Assembly: GCA_934476515.1 (NCBI GenBank)
Contig: CAKSNZ010000030.1
Coordinates: 1 to 27,440 of the forward strand
Reading direction: 5' to 3'
Source: an uncultured Ruminococcus sp.
Lineage (GTDB): Bacteria; Bacillota; Clostridia; Oscillospirales; Acutalibacteraceae
Length of the DNA: 27,440 bases
The notes under the pieces were generated by a model, which saw nothing but the letters and a program-made list of their open reading frames with translations, did not search any database and was not told where the DNA came from. A program made the translations under genes and the position numbers. The number at the start of each line of letters is the position of its first letter. The first letter of the stretch is position 1. Of the stretch, positions 21,885-27,440 are shown piece after piece.

Positions 21885-22795
21885 TAGCCTAACCTTATCA
21901 TTTCATCAATACATTTTTTAGCCTGTAAACGCTTTTCTTCGTCCATTGTGATTTCATCACCAAATGTACCCTTTAAGCAACCATAAACATCCATTAGCGT
22001 AGTTGCTTTCATATTAGGACAGATTAAATCTTTTGACATTGGGTAGAACTGTTTATCAGGACAAGCATACTGTAACTCTTCAGCAATAGAAATTTCTGTA
22101 CCGATAATAAATTCCTTGTCCTCACTCTGCTTAGCAAAATTAACAATACCGGAAGTTGAACCAACATAATCAGCATGTTGTACAACATCAGGCTGACATT
22201 CAGGATGAACAAGCACCTTTGCATTTGGGTGTTTCTTCATAGCCTCAAGTAGCTTACTTTCAGAAATCTTTGCGTGAGTTGGGCAACCACCATGAAGAAG
22301 TTTAAATTCCTTTTCAGGTACTTGCTTTGCAACATAAGAACCTAGATTACAGTCAGGAATAAACAAAATCTTGTCAGCATCTAACTTCTTACAAATCTCG
22401 ACAGCTGAAGATGATGTAACACATACATCACATATAGTTTTTAAACTTGCAGTGGTATTTATGTAAGCGACTACTGCATAGTCAGGATACTGTTCCTTTA
22501 CAAGAGAAATAGTTTCCTTATCCATCTGTTCTGCCATTGGACAACCGGCATCAGGGTTGCTTAGGATAACTTTCTTTTCAGGAGCAAGAATCTTTACTGT
22601 TTCTGCCATAAAACGAACACCACACATAATAACTGTTTTCTGTGGTACTTTAGCTGATTTTACTGCAAGTGCATAACTGTCACCTGTAAAATCGGCAATT
22701 TCCTTAATCTCCTGAGCCATATATGAGTGTGCAAGAATACACACATCATTTTCTTCTTTTAATTTTAAAATCTGCTTTTGAATGTCTTTAATCAT
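21884..22795 (-). CDS. nadA: Quinolinate synthase NadA
   Basis: NadA condenses iminoaspartate with dihydroxyacetone phosphate to quinolinate in de novo NAD synthesis and carries a [4Fe-4S] cluster. The 303-residue protein shows the family line: CILAHSYMAQEIKEIADFTGDSYALA near the N-terminus, VIMCGVRFMAETVKIL, NPDAGCPMAEQM, YINTTASLKTICDVCVTSSSA, FIPDCNLGSYVA, LVHPECQP and LICPNMKATTL. Candidate cluster cysteines are those in MCGV, HPEC and ICPNM. The ATG at 22795 has AGGA 9 bases upstream; an extension to 22813 has none. nadB and nadC, its usual partners, are not adjacent. The promoter is embedded in an inverted repeat, so a NAD- or nicotinate-responsive repressor may act. Confidence 0.96.
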   Translation of the reverse strand: MIKDIQKQILKLKEENDVCILAHSYMAQEIKEIADFTGDSYALAVKSAKVPQKTVIMCGVRFMAETVKILAPEKKVILSNPDAGCPMAEQMDKETISLVKEQYPDYAVVAYINTTASLKTICDVCVTSSSAVEICKKLDADKILFIPDCNLGSYVAKQVPEKEFKLLHGGCPTHAKISESKLLEAMKKHPNAKVLVHPECQPDVVQHADYVGSTSGIVNFAKQSEDKEFIIGTEISIAEELQYACPDKQFYPMSKDLICPNMKATTLMDVYGCLKGTFGDEITMDEEKRLQAKKCIDEMIRLG

Positions 22796-22815
22796 AAATT
22801 CAAATCCTATCATTT

Positions 22816-22847
22816 TGGTGTGGATAGATTATATCAAATCCACACCA
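22816..22847. promoter_or_regulatory. Inverted-repeat operator at the nadA promoter
   Basis: TGGTGTGGAT (22816-22825) and ATCCACACCA (22838-22847) are perfect 10-base arms with a 12-base spacer that contains the -10 box. The start of transcription also falls inside. No T-run follows on either strand, so it is an operator rather than a terminator. Confidence 0.7.
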
Positions 22848-22856
22848 TAAAGTCAA
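22828..22856 (-). promoter_or_regulatory. Promoter of nadA-mnmA
   Basis: On the minus strand TTGACT (22851-22856) and TATAAT (22828-22833) are separated by 17 bases. Confidence 0.8.
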
Positions 22857-22866
22857 ATTTAGTTGA

Positions 22867-23787
22867 TTATTCAGGTTGTTTGTCAGCCATTAGTCTAACC
22901 ATAACAGCCTTTTGAGCATGAAGTCTGTTTTCTGCTTCTTCAAAGATTTCATCAGCATGAGCTTCAAAAACATCGGCAGTAATTTCTTCACCTCTGTGAG
23001 CAGGTAGGCAGTGTAGAACCATACAATCCTTGTTTGTCTTTTCCATTAGTTCAGCATTAATCTGAATACCGGCAAATGCCTTTTCACGAATAGCCTTTTC
23101 TTCTTCCTGACCCATTGATGCCCATACATCAGTATATACAACATCAGCATTTTCAGCAGCCTTTAGAGGGTCTGTTGTCATTTCAAACATACCAGGGTAA
23201 TTGTCTGCAAAGTCAAGAATGTTCTTTGGAGGTTCATAACCCTTAGGACAAGCAATAGCAACGCTCATACCACACTTTAAGCAACCAACAATAAGTGAGT
23301 TAGCCATATTGTTACCGTCACCGATAAATGCTAACTTAAGACCCTTTAGCTTACCCTTAAATTCACGAATTGTCATAAGGTCAGCTAGCACCTGACATGG
23401 GTGACAATAGTCTGTTAAACCGTTGATAACAGGGATTGAACCGTATTCAGCAAGTGCATCAACTTCTGCCTGAGCAAATGTACGAATCATAATACCGTCT
23501 AACATTCTTGAAAGAACTCTTGCAGTATCTTCTACAGGTTCACCTCTGCCAATCTGTAAATCATTTGATGACAAGAATAGTGGGTGGCCACCTAGCTGAT
23601 ACATACCTGTTTCAAAAGAAACTCTTGTTCTTGTTGATGACTTTTCAAAAATCATACCCAGTGTTTTACCCTTTAGGTGATGATGTTCAATACCATGCTT
23701 TAGTTCATACTTTAGCTGATCAGCAAGGTTAAGAATATCCTTAATTTCTTCTGTTGATAGACTTTCAAGTGTTAATAAATGCTTCAT
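22867..23787 (-). CDS. argF: Ornithine carbamoyltransferase
   Basis: ArgF makes citrulline from ornithine and carbamoyl phosphate. The 306-residue protein has the carbamoyl phosphate motif SSTRTR (50-55), the HPCQ motif in YCHPCQVLADL, the ornithine-binding DVWASMGQE (the DxWxSMG motif) and HCLPAHRGEE near residue 268. All active-site blocks are intact. The biosynthetic direction is suggested by the arginine genes around it. Its ribosome binding site (GGAGGAATAAAGG) overlaps the argD stop, and the ATG lies 3 bases after that stop. It is the last arg gene of the operon; nadA with its own promoter follows. Confidence 0.97.
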   Translation of the reverse strand: MKHLLTLESLSTEEIKDILNLADQLKYELKHGIEHHHLKGKTLGMIFEKSSTRTRVSFETGMYQLGGHPLFLSSNDLQIGRGEPVEDTARVLSRMLDGIMIRTFAQAEVDALAEYGSIPVINGLTDYCHPCQVLADLMTIREFKGKLKGLKLAFIGDGNNMANSLIVGCLKCGMSVAIACPKGYEPPKNILDFADNYPGMFEMTTDPLKAAENADVVYTDVWASMGQEEEKAIREKAFAGIQINAELMEKTNKDCMVLHCLPAHRGEEITADVFEAHADEIFEEAENRLHAQKAVMVRLMADKQPE

Positions 23788-23790
23788 CCT

Positions 23791-24963
23791 TTATTCCTCC
23801 ATTACCTTCTTTAGTATAGCAAGTGCTTCATCAATTTCTTCATACTTAATATTTAGTGGTGGCAACATTCTTAGTAATGTTTTTGCAGTGATTACAAGAA
23901 GACCGTTTTCTGTACATTTCTTTGCAATATCACCTGCGTTACCCTCAACTTCAATACCAATCATTAAGCCTTGTTGACGAACTGACTTAACACCTTTGAT
24001 TTTTTCTATTTTTTCTTTAAAGTAAGTACCCTTCTTATTTACTTCTTCAATAAATTCAGGAGTGTTTACTGTATCTATAATATAGTTAGCTCCGGCACAA
24101 ACAACAGGGTTACTGCCAAATGTTGTACCGTGAGTTGATGGACCCATAACATCCTTTAGCTTGTCGTTAACCATACAAATGCCAATAGGAAGTCCACCAC
24201 CAAGACCTTTTGCTGAAGTTACAACATCAGGCTTAATGCCACTGTGCATATAGCCATAAAGTTTACCTGTACGGCAAACGCCTGTCTGTACTTCATCAAC
24301 AATAAGCAAAATGTCTTTTTCATCACAAATCTTTCTTACCTGTTGTAAATATTCAGAGTCAAGGATATTTACGCCACCCTCACCCTGAACTGTTTCTAGC
24401 ATAACAGCACAAGTTTTGTCTGTGATTGTATCTTTCAGACTTTCAATATCGTTAGCAATAGCATTATCAAAGCCATCTACAAATGGGAAGAAGTAGTTAT
24501 GGAAAACATCCTGACCTGTTGCAGACAATGTTGCAATAGTTCTGCCATGGAAACTGTTTACCAAAGTAATAATACGGTCCCTACCTCTACCGTACTTATC
24601 AAATGAATATTTTCTTGCAACCTTAATTGCACATTCATTTGCCTCAGCACCACTGTTGCCGAAGAATACCTTTGAAAGTCCTGTTGCCTTAGTTAGCTTT
24701 TCAGCAAGAACACCGGCAACCTTATTGTAGTAATAGTTACTAATGTGCTGAATTGTACCGGCTTGTTCACTAACTGCCTTTACCCAACCGTCATCACAGT
24801 AACCAAGACAGTTTACACCGATACCGGAAGAAACATCAATATATTTCTTACCGTTATCATCATAAGCATACACACCTTTACCTTTAGTTAGGCAAACATC
24901 ATATCTGCCATATGTATGCATAATATTTTCATTATCTAATTCTTTAATCTTTTTATTATCCAT
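23791..24963 (-). CDS. argD: Acetylornithine aminotransferase
   Basis: ArgD is a PLP enzyme that interconverts N-acetylglutamate semialdehyde and N-acetylornithine, and in many bacteria also serves in lysine synthesis. The 390-residue protein shows FFGNSGAEANECAIK (100-114), SFHGRTIATLSATG (137-150), the PLP-binding DEVQTG (223-228) and the Schiff-base lysine K252 in SAKGLGGGLPIGI. THGTTFGSNPVVCAGA is also typical. The ATG at 24963 is chosen (AGGA 9 bases upstream); an extension to 24981 would overlap the GNAT gene. It lies between the GNAT gene and argF. Confidence 0.96.
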   Translation of the reverse strand: MDNKKIKELDNENIMHTYGRYDVCLTKGKGVYAYDDNGKKYIDVSSGIGVNCLGYCDDGWVKAVSEQAGTIQHISNYYYNKVAGVLAEKLTKATGLSKVFFGNSGAEANECAIKVARKYSFDKYGRGRDRIITLVNSFHGRTIATLSATGQDVFHNYFFPFVDGFDNAIANDIESLKDTITDKTCAVMLETVQGEGGVNILDSEYLQQVRKICDEKDILLIVDEVQTGVCRTGKLYGYMHSGIKPDVVTSAKGLGGGLPIGICMVNDKLKDVMGPSTHGTTFGSNPVVCAGANYIIDTVNTPEFIEEVNKKGTYFKEKIEKIKGVKSVRQQGLMIGIEVEGNAGDIAKKCTENGLLVITAKTLLRMLPPLNIKYEEIDEALAILKKVMEE

Positions 24964-24977
24964 TGTAATCAATCCTA

Positions 24978-25397
24978 TCAATCAAATGAGAATACATCAA
25001 TGTCATCCCTCTTTGTAAAGCCCATTGCTTTCCAAAAAGGCTGACCTAGTTGATTGTTTTTGTAACAGAAAATGTGAGTTTTCTTAATACCGGCTTGTTT
25101 TATTCTTTTGTCAGCCTCAGTAGCAAGACTTCTGCCAACACCCATTCTACGGTAATCAGGGCTAACTGCCATATGATGAATAAAACCTCTTCTGCCGTCA
25201 TGACCTGCAAGTACAGTAGCAATAATCTTACCGTCAACTATACCAACAAGCGACATACCCTTGTTGTGTTCAAGGTACTTTGCAATATTTTCTCTACTAT
25301 CGGCATCAGACAAGGCTCTCTTTGTTGTTACTTGCCAAAGAGCAAAAATCTCATCATAGTCTTCAATTGTCATTTCTCTAATCTGTAAATTATCCAT
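24978..25397 (-). CDS. GNAT acetyltransferase inside the arg operon (YpeA-like)
   Basis: This is a 139-residue single-domain GNAT enzyme. The acetyl-CoA site is HHMAVSPDYRRMGVGRSLATEADKRIKQAG, with the RRMGVG loop; the family ending is FWKAMGFTKRDDIDVFSFD. The start ALWQVTTKRALSDADSRENIAKYL and the ATVLAGHDGRRGFIHH strand resemble the E. coli YpeA group. The ATG at 25397 has TAAGGAAA 7 bases upstream. The frame is open to 25535, but that part overlaps argB and has no GNAT character. Its place between argB and argD raises the possibility that it acetylates glutamate or another intermediate of arginine synthesis. The sequence does not prove it. Confidence 0.88.
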   Translation of the reverse strand: MDNLQIREMTIEDYDEIFALWQVTTKRALSDADSRENIAKYLEHNKGMSLVGIVDGKIIATVLAGHDGRRGFIHHMAVSPDYRRMGVGRSLATEADKRIKQAGIKKTHIFCYKNNQLGQPFWKAMGFTKRDDIDVFSFD

Positions 25398-25410
25398 ATA
25401 TATTTCCTTA

Positions 25411-26262
25411 TTAATAGAACATTGTACCGATACCTTCATCGGAGAACAATTCAATAAGAATAGAATGTTCAATTCTACCGTCAATAATATGCGCTCTTGA
25501 TACACCTTGACGAACTGCCTCAACACAACAATCAATCTTAGGTATCATACCACCACTGATGATGCCTTCTCTCTTTAGCTGACTGACTTCACTTACATTT
25601 ACTACAGAGATAAGTGAATCTTCATCATCCTTATCTTGAAGTAGTCCTCTAATATCAGTCATAAGAATAAGTTTCTTAGCACCAATCTTTGATGCAATAT
25701 GGGCAGCAGCAATATCAGCATTAATGTTATACACATTACCCTTATAGTCACCGGCTACTGTAGCAATAATAGGTACATAGCCATCACTGATAGCATCGTT
25801 AATAACTTCACTGTTAACTTCTGTGATTTCGCCAACATAACCTAGGTCATCACCTGTAACCATCTTTTCAGCCATAAGCATATTACTGTCAAGGCCACAA
25901 AGACCAATAGCCTTACCACCTGCATGGTTAAGGTGCTGAGTTAAGCTTTTGTTTACCTTACCGGCTAGGACTTGCTGAACAATATCCATTGTTTCTTTAT
26001 CGGTAACACGCATACCGTTAATGAATTTACTTTCAATGCCAACTCGTTTTAGCATTGAAGAAATTTCAGGACCACCACCATGTACAAGAACAACATTTAC
26101 ACCAACAAGTTGCATTAGTACAATGTCACTCATAACAGCAGCCTTTAAATCTTCGTTAAGCATTGCATTGCCACCGTATTTTACAACAATTGTTTCACCG
26201 GCATATTTCTGAATATATGGCATTGCTTGTGTAAGCACTTTTGCTGTTAAACTACTATCCAT
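25411..26262 (-). CDS. argB: Acetylglutamate kinase
   Basis: ArgB phosphorylates N-acetylglutamate, the second step of arginine synthesis. The 283-residue protein has the amino acid kinase fold with ETIVVKYGGNAM (18-29), VVLVHGGGPEISSML (57-71), the NAcGlu/ATP region VYNINADIAAAHIASKIGAKKLILMTDIRGLL and GGMIPKIDCCVEAV. The N-terminal helix (MDSSLTAKVLTQAMPYIQKY) is the kind present in arginine-inhibited hexameric forms, so feedback inhibition is possible. The ribosome binding site is weak (GAAAGAAG). Only 17 bases separate it from the upstream RAYT stop, so its promoter must lie in or before that gene. argC and argJ are not in the window. Confidence 0.97.
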   Translation of the reverse strand: MDSSLTAKVLTQAMPYIQKYAGETIVVKYGGNAMLNEDLKAAVMSDIVLMQLVGVNVVLVHGGGPEISSMLKRVGIESKFINGMRVTDKETMDIVQQVLAGKVNKSLTQHLNHAGGKAIGLCGLDSNMLMAEKMVTGDDLGYVGEITEVNSEVINDAISDGYVPIIATVAGDYKGNVYNINADIAAAHIASKIGAKKLILMTDIRGLLQDKDDEDSLISVVNVSEVSQLKREGIISGGMIPKIDCCVEAVRQGVSRAHIIDGRIEHSILIELFSDEGIGTMFY

Positions 26263-26279
26263 TTCTCAAACTTCTTTCT

Positions 26280-26831
26280 CTATCTTATTTTTCTAAAACA
26301 ATCATCTTCCCATAATAACGGATTGCTTTTTATATATAGCCACATTTTTGTTAAGTCTTTTTTGCTTCTCACAATGTGGTCGTAAAACGACTTTTGCCAA
26401 ACAGAAAAACCAACTTCTTTAGAAACTGCACCTTTAAATTGCTTAACAACTCTTGTAATACTAGCCTTATTCTCTGTAACATCAAGCATTTTTGAATTGC
26501 TATATTTTTGATTAGATTCAACAGTTAAAAGCATATGTATATGATTAGGCATAATAACAAATGAACTAACAGAAACACCTTTATATATTCTTGGAATATT
26601 TAAAAGTTTTCTTTCAGCTATCCTACCATATTTACTTAATGGTATTCTATAAGGTCGAATAATGTTCTTCCCTATAAACTTACTATAAATATCTTTTGGT
26701 TTCCAAAAATAATTTTTTCTATCCTTTGTGCATATTGTAATAAAATATACACCGGCAGTAGAATAATCATAATTTTTTAACCTTATAGATTTTCGTTTTG
26801 GAAAGGTCTTGTTTGATTTTACAGTTTCCAT
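26280..26831 (-). CDS. REP-associated tyrosine transposase (RAYT, Y1/HUH family)
   Basis: RAYTs are domesticated IS200/IS605-type single-strand endonucleases that act on REP palindromes. The 183-residue protein has the family N-terminus RKSIRLKNYDYSTAGVYFITICTKDR (13-38), the HUH metal motif PNHIHM (95-100; H97 and H99) and the catalytic tyrosine Y150 in WQKSFYDHIVRS. All are intact, so it could be active. No good Shine-Dalgarno precedes the ATG, in keeping with low expression. Directly upstream (26852-27440) is a tandem array of palindromes with GTAG feet, its likely substrate. It lies 17 bases before argB. Confidence 0.92.
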   Translation of the reverse strand: METVKSNKTFPKRKSIRLKNYDYSTAGVYFITICTKDRKNYFWKPKDIYSKFIGKNIIRPYRIPLSKYGRIAERKLLNIPRIYKGVSVSSFVIMPNHIHMLLTVESNQKYSNSKMLDVTENKASITRVVKQFKGAVSKEVGFSVWQKSFYDHIVRSKKDLTKMWLYIKSNPLLWEDDCFRKIR

Positions 26832-26964
26832 TTATGTTTTTGTTTTCTTTTTTCGAGCGAACAATGTTCGCCCCTACATTTTATTTTGAAAGTTTCATAT
26901 TAATAAAAACATCACATATACCCTTAAATTACTTAGTAACTCTGTTAAACCAACAAACTCTATT

Positions 26965-27076
26965 GTAGGGTCCAACATTGTTGGACCGTTGGTTTTAGAT
27001 TTACTAAAAGGTGTTTGCAGATTTTTCTCTACATCATTTTAAAGGTATCTTTCGGGCGAACAATGTTCGCCCCTAC
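26965..27076. mobile_element. REPIN-like pair 1 (B1 to A2)
   Basis: A 112-bp element: GTAG (26965-26968), palindrome B1, a 66-base spacer, palindrome A2, CTAC (27073-27076). Inverted REPs with outward GTAG feet are the REPIN arrangement known for RAYT-linked repeats. Confidence 0.7.
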
Positions 27077-27162
27077 ATTTAATTTTGAAAGTTTCATATT
27101 AATAAAACATCACATATACCCTTAAATTACCTAGTAATTCTACTAAACTAACAAACTCTGTT

Positions 27163-27274
27163 GCAGGGTCCAACATTGTTGGACCGTTGGCTTTAGATTT
27201 ACTAAAAGGTATTTGCAGATTTTTCTCTACATCATTTTAAAGGTATCTTTCGGGCGAACAATGTTCGCCCCTAC
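27163..27274. mobile_element. REPIN-like pair 2 (B2 to A3)
   Basis: A second 112-bp element of the same structure, with GCAG instead of GTAG at the left foot (27163-27166) and CTAC at 27271-27274. Confidence 0.7.
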
Positions 27275-27440
27275 ATTTTATTTTGAAAGTTTCATATTAA
27301 TAAAAACATTACATATACCCTTAAATTACCTAGTAATTCTACTAAACCAACAAACTCTGTTGTAGGGTCCAACATTGTTGGACCGTTGGCTTTAGATTTA
27401 CTAAAAGGTATTTGCAGATTTTTCTCTACATCATTTTAAA

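Larger units (their letters stand above)
26852..27440. repeat. Tandem array of about 198-bp units carrying REP palindromes
   Basis: Three nearly identical units start at about 26855, 27054 and 27252 (periods 199 and 198). The third runs to the window edge, so the array may continue. Each unit has palindrome A, GGGCGAACAATGTTCGCCC (26855-26873 with one arm mismatch; 27054-27072; 27252-27270), and palindrome B, GGTCCAACATTGTTGGACC (26969-26987; 27167-27185; 27366-27384). A is followed by CTAC and B is preceded by GTAG (GCAG in copy 2), so the two point in opposite directions. The bases between are AT-rich and conserved among copies. No coding potential is visible. Confidence 0.95.

Noticed and set aside
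22180..22195. TGTTGTACAACA resembling the Xre1 operator
   Set aside because: It lies inside the nadA coding sequence and lacks the AT-rich flanks and spacing of the promoter sites; probably chance.
26852..27440. CRISPR array
   Set aside because: Units are about 198 bp with the spacers also conserved, so these are tandem repeats with REP palindromes, not repeat-spacer units.

Overview
The window reads as chromosomal DNA of a low-GC anaerobic Firmicute, most likely a gut Clostridia of the Ruminococcus/Oscillospiraceae kind. This rests on gene content (FtsEX with an M23 hydrolase and a CtpA-like partner, BioY, a NiCo-type riboswitch on a CDF transporter, DUF4830, DUF5050-like and BspA-type lipoproteins), on strong AGGAGG-type ribosome binding sites and on AT-rich intergenic DNA. 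The species cannot be fixed from this. I saw no tRNA, rRNA or CRISPR array. Nearly all genes are on the minus strand; only ychF and two small Xre regulators are on plus.

Region 1 (1-1700) holds the 5' end of a citrate synthase-like gene cut by the window edge, whose sequence stops resembling the family near base 83, and two adjacent GNAT acetyltransferases. Region 2 (1700-8900), read right to left, is ftsE, ftsX, an M23 cell-wall hydrolase, a stand-alone piece of a CtpA-type protease, an unrecognised Rossmann-like protein, greA and lysS. FtsE has a long charged tail, and LysRS carries a C-terminal Trbp111/EMAP-II tRNA-binding domain. Region 3 (8900-15210) has a CdaR/PucR-type regulator, an orphan multi-sugar ABC ATPase (MsmX/UgpC), the operon thioesterase-HAD phosphatase-DUF4830-rsuA, and divergent ychF.

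Region 4 (15210-18780) looks accessory. Two small lipoproteins and a zinc-ribbon membrane protein are transcribed away from a small Xre repressor gene, and the same palindromic operator (TACAACATATGTTGTA and relatives) sits at both target promoters. A second Xre gene follows with its own different operator pair. Region 5 (18780-20820) has a CDF metal exporter behind a NiCo riboswitch with a terminator, and bioY behind a consensus promoter overlapped by a BirA-like operator.

Region 6 (20820-26262) is biosynthetic: nadA-mnmA behind a promoter wrapped in a 10-bp inverted repeat, and argB-GNAT-argD-argF. Region 7 (26280-27440) is a REP-associated tyrosine transposase (RAYT) immediately upstream of argB, followed by a tandem array of about 198-bp units. 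Each unit carries two different but related palindromes with GTAG feet, forming REPIN-like pairs.

The strongest candidates for something new are the two-site Xre/lipoprotein regulon, the RAYT with its tandem array of covarying palindromes, the truncated protease in the FtsEX operon, the LysRS fusion, and the palindrome-controlled nadA promoter.
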